Below, piece by piece: positions 1 through 8,888 of a stretch of 64,000 bases of DNA. The notes below the pieces were generated by a model. It saw only the letters and a list, made by a program, of their open reading frames with translations. It had not been told where the DNA came from and did not search any database. Source of the stretch: Bradyrhizobium zhanjiangense (GTDB taxonomy: Bacteria > Pseudomonadota > Alphaproteobacteria > Rhizobiales > Xanthobacteraceae); assembly GCF_004114935.1 (NCBI RefSeq), contig NZ_CP022221.1, positions 2,625,001 through 2,689,000 on the forward strand, given 5' to 3'. How positions within the stretch are numbered: the first letter of the stretch is position 1; every line of letters begins with the position of its first letter. Both the position numbers and the translations under genes were made by a program.

Positions 1-1
1 G

Positions 2-73
2 CAATTGAAGACATTCGCCAACATGGAAGCAACGTGGGCGCCGCACCCGATAATCTCTGCGGTGAAGAGGTAA
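2..73 (+). CDS. C-terminal end of an unidentified gene (partial)
   Basis: An open frame enters from the left edge and ends at a TAA at 71-73, leaving 23 residues that end in HPIISAVKR. It stops 5 bases before the ATG of the ABC ATPase gene, so it is probably the preceding gene of the same operon. In polyamine-type ABC operons that position is often held by the solute-binding protein, but the visible tail is too short to identify. Confidence 0.5.
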   Translation, partial: QLKTFANMEATWAPHPIISAVKR

Positions 74-78
74 TCCGG

Positions 79-1179
79 ATGCATAATAGCACCGTTCTTG
101 GTGGCCCAATCAGCCACGCGATAGGGCTGATGGGCATTTCCAAGACTTATGGCCCCGTGACGGCATTGCACCCCACCGATCTAAGTATGGTGAAAGGAGA
201 ATTCTTGACCCTGCTCGGTCCGTCCGGGTCCGGCAAGACGACATTGCTAAACCTGATTGCGGGCGCGACTGGGCCGACGACAGGCACAATACTGCTAGAC
301 GGACGCGACATTACCCATATGCCACCGCGTGAGAGGGGCATTGGAATGGTGTTCCAAAACTACGCTCTGATGCCGCACATGAATGTATTCGACAATGTAG
401 CGTATCCCCTACGTTGTCGTCACGAATCTACTAAGACGATCAGCATCAAGGTAACGGAGGCGCTTGAGCGCGTCGGCCTACGCGGCTTTGAAAACCGCAA
501 GCCGCGCCAGCTCTCGGGCGGCCAGCAACAGCGTGTCGGCATTGCGCGTTGCATCGTCTATTCGCCGGCCATCATCATGATGGATGAGCCTTTGGGGGCG
601 CTGGACAAAAACCTGCGCGAACAGATGCAGGGGGAAATAAAGCGTCTCCACAAGGATCTGAGAACGACGCTCATCTACGTAACCCACGATCAGGAAGAAG
701 CCTTGAACATGTCCGACCGCATCTGCCTGATGCGGATGGGAGGGATTGCCCAGCTTGGGACGCCGGACGAATTGTACTTCCACCCACGCAACCGCTTCGT
801 CGCGGAATTCATAGGCGAATCGAACCTGATCAAGGGTCGGGTAGTCGGCAAAGACAAGGTATCGATCGCCGGAAATCGGCCCATTGAAGTTCCTATCAGG
901 GAATGCACAGAAGGCTGTGAGCTCCTACTTATGATTCGACCGGAGAGAGTGTGCATCAGCGGCTGCGGTGAGCGTATTCCAAATGGCAGCAATGCTCTTG
1001 ATGGCGAAGTCGCAAGCACTTCGTTCATTGGCGGTATGACGCGTGTAACGGTCAAGACCGACAACGGTCTTAACATTTCGGCCAAGATGATGTCCAATCG
1101 TGCCGACTCGCGGCCCGAGCCGGGCGCGCGTGTACGCCTGTGTTGGTCAGCAGTCGATATGGTGGTGGTCGATAAATGA
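79..1179 (+). CDS. ABC transporter ATP-binding protein, PotA-like (spermidine/putrescine type)
   Basis: ATPase subunit of an importer of the polyamine/opine type. It couples cytoplasmic ATP hydrolysis to uptake through two membrane permeases. The 366-residue protein has a Walker A motif GPSGSGKT near residues 47-54, a Q-loop ([10 protein letters not shown]), the ABC signature LSGGQ near 145-149, Walker B ending in DEP, and a switch histidine in [11 protein letters not shown]-terminal regulatory TOBE-like domain fills roughly the last 110 residues, as in PotA, PotG and CysA. I chose ATG 79 over GTG 34 because GAAGAGG lies just upstream and the preceding gene ends at 73. The stop overlaps a following ATG (ATGA), which implies a coupled permease gene, but that gene is destroyed. 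Substrate class is inferred from overall family resemblance only. Confidence 0.88.
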   Translation: MHNSTVLGGPISHAIGLMGISKTYGPVTALHPTDLSMVKGEFLTLLGPSGSGKTTLLNLIAGATGPTTGTILLDGRDITHMPPRERGIGMVFQNYALMPHMNVFDNVAYPLRCRHESTKTISIKVTEALERVGLRGFENRKPRQLSGGQQQRVGIARCIVYSPAIIMMDEPLGALDKNLREQMQGEIKRLHKDLRTTLIYVTHDQEEALNMSDRICLMRMGGIAQLGTPDELYFHPRNRFVAEFIGESNLIKGRVVGKDKVSIAGNRPIEVPIRECTEGCELLLMIRPERVCISGCGERIPNGSNALDGEVASTSFIGGMTRVTVKTDNGLNISAKMMSNRADSRPEPGARVRLCWSAVDMVVVDK

Positions 1180-1232
1180 GGGATCCTTTCCTTGCCAAGC
1201 ATCGCCAAGGCGTGTCTCTCTCAGAGAGATGA
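1176..1232 (+). pseudogene. Probable remnant of the ABC permease gene
   Basis: An ATG overlaps the stop of the ATPase gene (ATGA), the usual coupling to the next transporter gene. It opens a frame of only 18 codons before TGA. The following 130 bases up to the IS3 element show no continuing permease sequence. I infer that the permease gene was truncated when this junction was rearranged. The stub has no diagnostic residues, so this rests on position alone. Confidence 0.3.
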
Positions 1233-1377
1233 CCTGAAGTAAGTAACTTCGATCGTTTAAGGCTTACGCGCGGGGCTCTTTCTTGTTGCCGCGATGCCGC
1301 AGCATTCCGGTAGTCAATCTTGAGGTCTTAAGAGCAATAATCGCGCCTCAGCGGGTGTGTGACCTGCCACTGCATTT

Positions 1378-2304
1378 TCATCCAGCGGCAGTTAGAGTCT
1401 CGGGGTTTTGTACGCCAAGTGGCGCGGATGGAGCAACGGACGATCGGCGGAGCTGGTCGGGGTTGCGCAGCCGATCGTCCGTTGCGGTGAGGTGGGCGGC
1501 GTAGGCCGCGGGGGTCAGGTATTTCAGCGACGAGTGGGGACGCTGGAGATTGTAGTCGGCGACCCAGTTGGCGATCTTGGCGCGGGCGTCAACGAGATCG
1601 AAGAACAGGGTCTCGTTGAGTAGCTCATCGCGCATCCGGCCATTGAAACTCTCGACGAAGCCGTTCTGCATCGGCTTTCCCGGCGCAATGAAGTGCCAAT
1701 CGATGGCTGCGTCCTTGCACCAAGCGAGCATGGCGTTGCAGGTGAATTCGGTGCCATGGTCGGACACGATCATTCCTGGCTTGCCGCGTCGCTCGACGAT
1801 TGCCGTCAGTTCGCGGGCCACGCGCCGCCCCGAGATCGACGTCTCCGGAATGGCGCCCAGGCATTCCTTGGTGACGTCGTCGACGATGTTGAGGATGCGG
1901 AAGCGTCGGCCATTGGCGAACTGGTCGTGGACGAAGTCCAGCGACCAGCGCGCGTTCGGCCTCGCCTCGACCAGGATCGGGGCACGGGTCCGCACGGCCT
2001 TGCGGCGAGCCCGCCGTTTGCGGACGGTGAGCCCTTCCTCGCGGTAAAGCCGGTAGATCCGGTTGATCCCCGAGGGCTCGCCCTCCCGCCGCAGCAGGAC
2101 GAACAACCGGCGATAGCCGAAACGCCGCCGCTCGTTGGCGAGATCGCGCAATCGGCCACGCAGAACTGCGTTCGGCGGGCGGCTGAAGCGATAGCGGATC
2201 ATCTTCCGATCCGCCCCCACAATCGAGCAGGCCCGCCGTTCCGACAGGCTCATGACGGCCTGCAGATGCGCGACCGCAGCGCGCTTGGCGGCGGGCCCTA
2301 CCAT
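1378..2304 (-). CDS. IS3-family transposase OrfB (DDE integrase domain)
   Basis: Catalytic subunit of the IS3 transposase with an rve integrase core. The acidic residues appear in SLDFVHDQF, VSDHGTEF and NGFVESFNGRMRDE, matching the DDE pattern, and the tail NLQRPHSSLKYLTPAAYA is the usual family ending. It is an uninterrupted frame of about 308 residues from ATG 2304. It is normally made as an OrfAB fusion by frameshift on the A7 run. Identical in arrangement to the copy at 13393-14319. Confidence 0.93.
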   Translation of the reverse strand: MVGPAAKRAAVAHLQAVMSLSERRACSIVGADRKMIRYRFSRPPNAVLRGRLRDLANERRRFGYRRLFVLLRREGEPSGINRIYRLYREEGLTVRKRRARRKAVRTRAPILVEARPNARWSLDFVHDQFANGRRFRILNIVDDVTKECLGAIPETSISGRRVARELTAIVERRGKPGMIVSDHGTEFTCNAMLAWCKDAAIDWHFIAPGKPMQNGFVESFNGRMRDELLNETLFFDLVDARAKIANWVADYNLQRPHSSLKYLTPAAYAAHLTATDDRLRNPDQLRRSSVAPSAPLGVQNPETLTAAG

Positions 2305-2564
2305 TTTTTTGAAAGGAGCTCGCGAAGTGCGGCCGCATCGAGCATCTGCTCGGCCAGAAGCTTCTTCAGCTTCGCGTTCTCCTCTTCCAAGGCCCTCAGC
2401 CGCTTCGCTTCGGAAACGTCCATGCCGCCGAATTTGGCCTTCCAATTGTAGATCGTCGCCTCGGAAACACCGTGCTTGCGAGCCAGGTCGGCTGTCTTCG
2501 CCCCAGCCTCATGCTCCTTCAATACCGCGATAATCTGCTCTTCCGTGAACCTTGCTCGCTTCAT
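2298..2564 (-). CDS. IS3-family transposase OrfA
   Basis: An 88-residue DNA-binding subunit of the IS3 transposase. It begins MKRARFTEEQIIAVLKEHEAG and has a helix-turn-helix (HGVSEATIYNWKAKFGG) followed by a leucine-zipper-like heptad region (LRALEEENAKLKKLLAEQ). This is the standard OrfA layout. It overlaps orfB at an A7 run (2305-2311 on the plus strand as T7), where -1 frameshifting would give the OrfAB fusion transposase. The frame is intact in this copy. Confidence 0.93.
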   Translation of the reverse strand: MKRARFTEEQIIAVLKEHEAGAKTADLARKHGVSEATIYNWKAKFGGMDVSEAKRLRALEEENAKLKKLLAEQMLDAAALRELLSKKW

Positions 2565-2627
2565 CTGTCCGTCCTTCTTCGGGCCGGACTCTAACTCCTT
2601 CTGGAGGAAATACGCAGTGGCAGGTCA

Positions 2628-3352
2628 TGTGGAATCAACTAGCTAGCGGCATGCTGCGAGCCCTTTCTCTGCTCAACAACCTGCGTTGGAGTGAGCTGGA
2701 CATGAGGTCCTGGTCGACATTCCAACATCGTGCTCGTCGAGCCTCGGCATAATGCTCTTACTAGCGCGCTCGGCGTGATGGTCACGCATGCTAGGCGGTA
2801 GAGCGGGGCCTTGAAAGAACACTCATGATCGTGGACACGAGTTCAACATTTGGAACGTGATCTCCTGTACTGAGATGCAGTGCTTTGCAGTCCATTGCGA
2901 AGTAAGCTCGTTCGACCCAGCAAGCGCGGAATGTCTTCTCGATCTAGTGAAGCCCTTTTTGTCGCCGTCTCCATCAGTTCGCTGCATGCGGCAGCGATAC
3001 CGCACGCTGATGCCGCGCGATTTAAAGATCTAGACGTGGGCTTTTTGGGCCGGGTCGGCACCCGATTTGTCGCTCGGCGGGGACCACCGGTAAGTCGAGC
3101 ATATCGCCACGCAGAATCCGGTTCAATCCGGCCGTGTTCGGGGATCAACTCCTTGCAAGAGAAGAGCAACGCAAGGATTGCAGAAATCCTGCGCAATGCC
3201 CTGGCGTTCGTAGTAAATATGCCGTGGCGCAAGAAACTTCGCGAAATCGCGCGCGCATTTATGATACCAGTTTTCGAGTGCTCGACAGTGGCGTCCCGGG
3301 AACGTTTGTCCGATCCGCCCGCGTCGCCGGCTAGCAAGGAAGGATACTTATT
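2628..3352. other. Gene-free stretch upstream of the P450 operon
   Basis: I see no recognisable gene here. Small open frames on both strands match nothing I know. The last bases hold a good ribosome binding site (AAGGAAGGA) for the P450. I looked for sigma-54 and NifA sites before the P450 and found none with correct spacing. Confidence 0.5.
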
Positions 3353-4684
3353 ATGACAACTCGGCCGCAGTCGGATCTCAGGCGCTCTGAACCGATTCGC
3401 CTTCCTGCAGAACGCGAGTGGCTCAATCCGTCGAGTGAGCTCAGCAACCTGCGTGAAACACAACCACTAAGTCGATTTCGGTTTCCTGACGGTCGCGTCG
3501 GCTGGCTCGTGACGAATCAGGAGCTTGCTCGGGCCGTGCTGAGGGATTCTCGCTTCACGAGGTTGGGTGCGCAGAGCTTGCCTCCCGAGGCTTTTTCCGG
3601 CCAAATTTACTACGCAATCCACCAGGACCCTGAATTTCCGGACGCCCTTCGCGCCCTTGTTGATCGTTACCGGAGCGATGGGAGGCTGGCCGACGCGTTC
3701 CGGGATCCGGGTGTCTTGCGAGCAGCCCGTGAGTGTCCACTAAACAGCTTGCCCTTTTTCCTCAAGGAGGCGCCTGAGCATACTCGGTTTCGGCGCATCC
3801 TCGCGGGCTATTTCACGGTACGTCGGGTCGAGGAGCATCGAGCAAGAATCGAGCGGATCGTTGCCGATTGTCTCGATGCCATGCAGCGACTCGGGCCACC
3901 TCTCGACTTGGTCGAGACCTTCGCCCTGGCAGTCCCAACGCTCGTAGCCTGCGAAATATTCGGCGTGCCAACAAGTGACCGTGATCTCTTTATGCAGTTT
4001 ACGGTCCGCTCGACCAACCCTAACGCCACTATCGAGGACATTCTGAAGGTACAGGACGAATTTCGCACATTTATCAGTCAGATCTTTGCACGCAAGCGAG
4101 CGCAACCGGCCACTGATCTGTTCGGTGAGTTGGTTCACAACGGGGAGCTGACCGATGAAGAGCTCGTGGCCACCTCGGTCACCTTGCTGCAGGCAGCTCA
4201 CTCGGCGATTGCCCGTACGCTAGCCTTCTCAGTCTTTACGCTCCTGAGAGACCGCGATCGTTGGAACGCACTCAGGACGCAGTCAGGGTCGATCGCTCAC
4301 ATGGTTGAAGAGCTGCTGCGCCATACTATCGCTATCCAACTCGTTGTTCGAATGCCTTTGGAGGACGTGGAGCTCGGCGGAACCGTCATCAAGGCGTTTG
4401 AAACTGTTGGGATCTCATTCTCGGCGGCGAATCGAGATCCTCAGGTCTTCGCCGAGCCGGACCGAATCGACCTGGCGCGCCCGGAAGCAGCAAAACAACT
4501 TACGTTTGGCTATGGCATCCACCAGTGTATCGGCCAACACCTCGCTCGCTTGGAACTGCGAGTCGCACTTACCGACTTGGCGGATCGCTTTCCGGCTCTC
4601 GATTTCGCCGTCCCGATCGAGGATATAACTTGGACCAGCGATAGGGATATCTATGCCCCGCAGCGGCTCCCCGTGTCTTGGTGA
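3353..4684 (+). CDS. Cytochrome P450
   Basis: Soluble bacterial heme monooxygenase of 443 residues, fed electrons by the ferredoxins and reductase encoded just downstream. The heme-binding loop FGYGIHQCIGQHLAR places the thiolate at about Cys392. The K-helix ExxR is EELLR near 320-323. The I-helix reads LLQAAHSAIAR near residue 280. In place of the usual AG(H)(E/D)T it has A-A-H-S-A, so the conserved acid-alcohol pair that delivers protons to bound oxygen is missing. P450s with such changes often use substrate-assisted proton delivery or run atypical chemistry. Start at ATG 3353 has AAGGAAGGA upstream. Four bases separate it from the first ferredoxin gene, so the genes are co-transcribed. Substrate unknown. 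Confidence 0.95.
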   Translation: MTTRPQSDLRRSEPIRLPAEREWLNPSSELSNLRETQPLSRFRFPDGRVGWLVTNQELARAVLRDSRFTRLGAQSLPPEAFSGQIYYAIHQDPEFPDALRALVDRYRSDGRLADAFRDPGVLRAARECPLNSLPFFLKEAPEHTRFRRILAGYFTVRRVEEHRARIERIVADCLDAMQRLGPPLDLVETFALAVPTLVACEIFGVPTSDRDLFMQFTVRSTNPNATIEDILKVQDEFRTFISQIFARKRAQPATDLFGELVHNGELTDEELVATSVTLLQAAHSAIARTLAFSVFTLLRDRDRWNALRTQSGSIAHMVEELLRHTIAIQLVVRMPLEDVELGGTVIKAFETVGISFSAANRDPQVFAEPDRIDLARPEAAKQLTFGYGIHQCIGQHLARLELRVALTDLADRFPALDFAVPIEDITWTSDRDIYAPQRLPVSW

Positions 4685-4688
4685 CGCG

Positions 4689-4988
4689 ATGGTGACAAGA
4701 GTCAATGCGGACCGGGATCGATGTGTAGGCGGAGGTATGTGCGCGCTCACCGCTCCGAACCTGTTCGACCAGGACAATGACGGTCGAGTCCTGCTGCGCG
4801 CTAAAGGCGCTCTCAATGACGCCGATCTTGAAGCCGCTCGACAAGCGGTCTCACTATGCCCATCGGGAGCGTTGTCGCTCCGTGACAGCACTGGCGATGC
4901 GGGGGCCGGCGAACCGCACCTCGACACGGTAGCGCGCAACGACAGGCTCACCGCGCGTCTAAGCCCTCGGATATCAGAGACGAAATAA
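4689..4988 (+). CDS. Single-cluster ferredoxin 1 (3Fe-4S type, P450 partner)
   Basis: Small electron carrier of about 99 residues. Its cluster ligands lie in C-x5-C (CVGGGMC) and a later CPSGA, the pattern of the 3Fe-4S ferredoxins that serve actinobacterial and rhizobial P450s. Start chosen at ATG 4689, 4 bases after the P450 stop. An earlier in-frame start would overlap the P450. After the ferredoxin fold the protein carries a polar tail of about 30 residues (rich in D, A, R), which is longer than usual. It resembles ferredoxin 2 only in the ligand regions, so the two are not a recent duplication. Confidence 0.9.
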   Translation: MVTRVNADRDRCVGGGMCALTAPNLFDQDNDGRVLLRAKGALNDADLEAARQAVSLCPSGALSLRDSTGDAGAGEPHLDTVARNDRLTARLSPRISETK

Positions 4989-5004
4989 TAAGGAGCTCGC
5001 GAAC

Positions 5005-5238
5005 ATGCGGATTGAAGTTGACAAGGAGAAGTGCGTGGGGGGCGGTCAATGCGTGCTAGCTGCGTCTGAGGTGTTCGACCAGCGCGACGAGGATGGCGTT
5101 GTTGTGCTGCTCGTTGACGCGCCGAGCGCCGAGTCGCACGAAAAGGTTCGACTGGCCGCGGCGCTGTGCCCCGCCGCCGCGATTCGAGTCATTGAGCGAA
5201 CGGCAGACTCGACCGAGTCGTTGTCAGGACCCCCCTAG
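5005..5238 (+). CDS. Single-cluster ferredoxin 2 (3Fe-4S type)
   Basis: A 77-residue ferredoxin with ligands in CVGGGQC and LCPAAAI, close to the family consensus (VFDQRDEDGVVVLL between them). A strong AAGGAG precedes ATG 5005, 16 bases after ferredoxin 1. Two adjacent ferredoxins with one P450 and one reductase is uncommon. One may serve another oxygenase, or each may be tuned to a different redox partner. Intact. Confidence 0.92.
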   Translation: MRIEVDKEKCVGGGQCVLAASEVFDQRDEDGVVVLLVDAPSAESHEKVRLAAALCPAAAIRVIERTADSTESLSGPP

Positions 5239-5443
5239 GTCGATCAGCCTAGCCTTTGCGGAGAGGGGTTCTCAGGAATCCATTTCGTCACTGGCTGACG
5301 AATCTTTCGGATTCAAGGCAGTCCGGTCCGCTGCCAAAGCTTAATGCGCTCACGTGCGCCGACGCCGGCGAGACGGTAAGCCAAAATTGGTGGAGAGAAG
5401 ACGACATGGGTAGCTCCTGTGGTGGGCTCCTGCGGCTATTCCG

Positions 5444-6664
5444 ATGACGGGCGGCCCGGTTGTTATCGTCGGCGCGGGCCATGCGGGTTTTCACATCGCC
5501 GCATCCCTGCGCCAGTTCGGCTTCAAGGAGCATATTTGTCTTGTCAATGATGAGAGGCATCCACCATACCAGCGGCCGCCGCTCTCGAAGGCTTACATCA
5601 ATGGCTCCGTAGGTCCGGACAGCCTCCTGTTCCGGCCAGAGAAGTTCTATCGCGAAGAGAGCATCGAATTGGTCCAAACCCGTGTTGTGGCAATCGATCG
5701 GCAACACCTAAAGTTGTCGCTTGCGTCCGGCGCCTCGCTCGACTACCGCCACGTAGTGCTGGCAATGGGCGCGCGCAATCGCCTGCTCGACCTGCCAAAC
5801 GCCAATCTGCCCGATGTAAGATATCTGCGCATCCTCGATGAAAGCGAAAACTTGTGCAGGGTCCTTCCATCCAGAAAGCGCGTGGTAGTTATCGGCGCCG
5901 GATTCATCGGGCTTGAGTTCGCTACGGTCGCGCGCGTCAAAGGTTTGGAGGTCGACGTTATCGAGCTCGCGCCGCGCGTCATGGCGCGCGCCGTGACAGC
6001 CGAAGTATCTGACTACTTCCAGGCGCGGCACCGCGAGTCTGGCATCCGCATTCATCTTGGTGTGCACGCCACCAGCATTGAGGCTGATGGTGGCAAGGTG
6101 ACGGGCGTCTCGTTGAGCGACGGCCGGCATCTGGCGGCCGATTTGGTCGTGGTCGGCGTCGGCGTTCTGCCGAACATTGAGCTGGCGGCGGAAGCTGGTC
6201 TGCCGGTTGCATCAGGCGTCGTCGTCGACGAGTACCTATCAACCCCCGATCCGAACATCTCGGCGATCGGGGATTGCGCGCTGTTTGCCAGCTCGCGATT
6301 CGGCGGCTCAATGCGGTTGGAATCGGTGCAGAATGCCATGGATCAGGCGCGCTGCGTGGCGGCACGCCTGGTCGGCGACAGGAAGCCCTATGACGGCCTG
6401 CCCTGGTTCTGGAGCGATCAATGTAACAGCAAGCTGCAGATCGCGGGATTGATAACCGGTCATGATCAGGTTGTTCTGCGCGGCGATCCCGCACGAAAGG
6501 CGTTTTCAGTGTTTTGCTATAAGTTCGGCAAGCTTGTGGGCATCGAGTCGGTCAACCGCGCATCGGACCACATCTTTGGCCGGCGCCTGCTCGGAATGGA
6601 CCGTTCACTCGCTCCGGAAAAAGCCGCGGACGAGAGTTTCGATCTCAAGAGCGCGCTAGCCTGA
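5444..6664 (+). CDS. FAD-dependent NAD(P)H ferredoxin reductase
   Basis: A 406-residue flavoprotein of the rhodocoxin/putidaredoxin reductase type, passing electrons from NAD(P)H to the ferredoxins for the P450. N-terminal FAD dinucleotide fold VIVGAGHAGFHIA (residues about 6-18), PYQRPPLSK loop, second dinucleotide fold VVIGAGFIGLEFA for the pyridine nucleotide, and the FAD-contacting DPNISAIGDCA near residue 270. The C-terminal dimer domain is complete. No Shine-Dalgarno precedes ATG 5444. Instead a 13-codon frame from ATG 5406, preceded by GAGAGAAG, ends in TGA overlapping this ATG (ATGA), suggesting translation by coupling. It completes a class I P450 electron chain in one operon. Confidence 0.93.
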   Translation: MTGGPVVIVGAGHAGFHIAASLRQFGFKEHICLVNDERHPPYQRPPLSKAYINGSVGPDSLLFRPEKFYREESIELVQTRVVAIDRQHLKLSLASGASLDYRHVVLAMGARNRLLDLPNANLPDVRYLRILDESENLCRVLPSRKRVVVIGAGFIGLEFATVARVKGLEVDVIELAPRVMARAVTAEVSDYFQARHRESGIRIHLGVHATSIEADGGKVTGVSLSDGRHLAADLVVVGVGVLPNIELAAEAGLPVASGVVVDEYLSTPDPNISAIGDCALFASSRFGGSMRLESVQNAMDQARCVAARLVGDRKPYDGLPWFWSDQCNSKLQIAGLITGHDQVVLRGDPARKAFSVFCYKFGKLVGIESVNRASDHIFGRRLLGMDRSLAPEKAADESFDLKSALA

Positions 6665-6929
6665 GCGTATCGGCGTTCTAACGGCGCTGCGTCCCGACTA
6701 AGTTCCTAGAGCATGATGTTTCTATTCGGACAAACATAGCCTGAGTTTTTGAGATAGTTGGCGCACTCTAGATCGAGGAGTTCGCCGACCTTTTGCCCCG
6801 TTGCTTCGGCGTCGCCAGACTTTGCGGCTCGCATCAGGTGTTTGAGTTGGCGTAGTCATGCTCGATAGGATTGAGGTCGATTCGGCCGTGAAGGACCCTG
6901 ATTTCAGCCTGTAAGGAGCTGAAGTCGGA
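6665..6929. other. Short gene-free stretch after the reductase
   Basis: No gene recognised. It lies between the P450 operon and the decayed amidase. Confidence 0.5.
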
Positions 6930-7640
6930 CGGTGACCGGAGCGATACTCATGGGTCGGCAGTTGCCGATATCTACACCTCCGTCGCCCGACGGCACGCTT
7001 CTACAATTGTCTGCGCGCGATCCAAGGCCTGCCGGTCGGGTTCACGACCGCATCAGCAACTGGAAAAGACTTCAATCGCGAAATCACCGCATCGGTGGAC
7101 GAGACTGCCAAGCTACTCGAAAGAATGGCTCCAATGTAGAACGCTGCGACGTTTCATTTTACAACGAAGCCCTCCAGCAGACATACGCCCGAATCTTCGA
7201 AGTTCAGTTAGCACTTCGGTTTCAACGTGCCGAGGAGGATTTCGGTGCAAAACTGGCCGCGGACGAGGTCGAGCCAATGGTCAGAAGCGCCATTGACGGC
7301 GGCAAGAAGATCGATGCAGTCACGCACGCGGCGGACGTCGCTACAATCCGGTATGCGGGCGGTGAAATCGCTGCCAGACTCCCCCAATTTGATGGTCTCT
7401 GTCCCGTCTTTCCGCGCCCTGCCTTCCCGTTAGGCGAATACAATTCATTGTATGAAGTAGACAGAGACGCTCGCCGCGACAGTTCCCGGTCAGCGTTCGG
7501 ACCGTTTCTCGTTCCGGCGAGTGTTAGCGGGCTGCCGGCTATCTCGTTACCCACGCATCTATCGCAAGATAAAGCTTCCCACAGGCATCCAGCTGGGAGC
7601 CCGTTACGGGGAGGAAGCCGACGACCGATTCCATGAATCC
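6930..7640 (+). pseudogene. Amidase (amidase signature family) pseudogene, C-terminal half
   Basis: Amidase-family sequence can be followed across three frames. It includes a CLRAIQGLPVGFTTAS segment followed by SVDETAKLLERMAPM ending in a TAG near 7139; a region with LPQFDGLCPVFPRPAFPLGEYN; and LVPASVSGLPAISLP, then after a frame change KLPTGIQLGARYGEEADDRF. These are the typical central and C-terminal blocks of amidases (the GLPAISLP and GLPxGxQL motifs). The N-terminal catalytic Ser-Ser-Lys region is absent. The gene is truncated on the left, frameshifted several times, and cut on the right by the IS630 remnant. The ancestral substrate cannot be told. Confidence 0.65.
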
Positions 7641-7661
7641 GGATGTATTGGATAGATTCTG

Positions 7662-8888
7662 ATGCTTGGAACCGAAAGAATCTTGGTGGATTCCTCGTTT
7701 GTGATGGACGAGACGAGGAGTTGCATGATGGCAGGATGGCGGCGTGCGGTCGAGCTGGCGATGACCGACGAGGTGATTGCGGAGCTGACGAGTGTATCGC
7801 GTTCGCGAACGGAGCGTGTGAGCCGGGTGGAGCGAGCGCGGATGCTTCTCGCTTACCGTGAGGACCCATCGTTTTTGGCGGTGGCGCGAAATCTTGGAGC
7901 GCATCATCAGACCGTGCAGCGCTGTGTCGAGCGAGCGATGGCCTATGGTCCGCTGGCGGCGCTGGATGACCGGCCGCGCCCAGGTAAGGAGCCGACGATC
8001 ACGCCGCAGGCCAAGGCCTGGCTGGTGTCTTTGGCGTGCGACAAGGCCAAGGAGCACGGCTATCCGCACGAAATTGTGGACGACGCGGCTGCTGGCCCGC
8101 CATGCGCGCGAGCACGGACCGGAGGCCGGACGTGAATGTCTCGCCCATCTGGTCCAGGGCACGGTGTGTAAGATTCTCGGCCAGGAGGAGATTAAGCCGC
8201 AAAAGGTGCGCTACTATCGGGAGCGTCGCGACGCCGAATTCGAGCAGAAAATGGCGGAGGTCCTGTGTGTCTATCGCGAGGTCCAGGTCCTGAAAAAGGC
8301 CGCAGCCAAGTCGAGGAAAGCCGGGTCGAAGAAATCGGGCAAGCCGGTAGCGATCGTCTCCTACGACGAAAAGCCCGGGATTCAGGCATCGCGACGACGG
8401 CACCGGATTTGCCGCCCGTGCCAGGCGTCCATCCGGCCTTGGCGCGCGATTTTGAGTATCGACGCCATGGCACGCTCAGCCTGTTGGCAGGGATCGATCT
8501 TTTGACTGGGAAGGTCCACGCTCTTGTCAGAGACCGCCACCGCAGCCGCGAGTTCGTCGAATTCCTCAAGCTTCTCGACGCGGCCTATCCGGCGAGCACG
8601 GCGATCAAGCTGATCCTCGACAATCATTCCGCACACATCTCGAGAGAAACCAGAGCCTGGCTCGACACACGACCCGCAGGCCGCTTCGAATTTACGTTCA
8701 CGCCCAAGCACGGCTCCTGGCTCAACCTCATTGAGAGCTTCTTCTCCAAATTCGCCCGCTCCGTCCTGCGTCACATCCGGGTGACCTCAAAACATGAACT
8801 CAAGGAGCGCATCATGGCCGGAATTGACGATGTCAACCGCCATCCGGTCATCCACACATGGTCCTACAAGCTCGCCGAGGCCGCCTGA
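7662..8888 (+). pseudogene. IS630-family transposase pseudogene
   Basis: A near full-length IS630 transposase spread over three frames. The N-terminal helix-turn-helix region is followed by a 1-base insertion near 8071 (HEIVDD... should read HELWTTRLLARHAREH), then a 1-base loss near 8389 after YDEKPGIQA. The DDE residues are in YDEKPGIQ, LILDNHSAHIS and WLNLIESFFSKFARS. All blocks are otherwise well preserved, so inactivation looks recent. It abuts the amidase remnant. I could not fix the terminal repeats. Confidence 0.85.

Larger units (their letters stand above)
1360..2627 (-). mobile_element. IS3-family (IS407-group type) insertion sequence, copy 1, intact
   Basis: A 1268-bp element bounded by perfect terminal inverted repeats TGACCTGCCACTGC at 1360 and GCAGTGGCAGGTCA ending at 2627. 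It is flanked by the 4-bp direct repeat TGTG (1356-1359 and 2628-2631), the target duplication size usual in this group. It carries orfA and orfB on the minus strand with a run of seven A at their overlap. A near-identical second copy lies at 13375-14644 in the same orientation. The clean target duplication shows that this copy arrived by simple transposition. Confidence 0.95.

Noticed and set aside
1693..2451. Plus-strand open frames opposite the IS3 orfB copies
   Set aside because: They repeat identically in both IS copies as shadows and show no protein family.
3353..6664. Assignment of the P450 operon to the rhizobial gibberellin cluster
   Set aside because: That cluster has several P450s, a short-chain dehydrogenase and terpene synthases. 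Here there is one P450 with two ferredoxins and a reductase.
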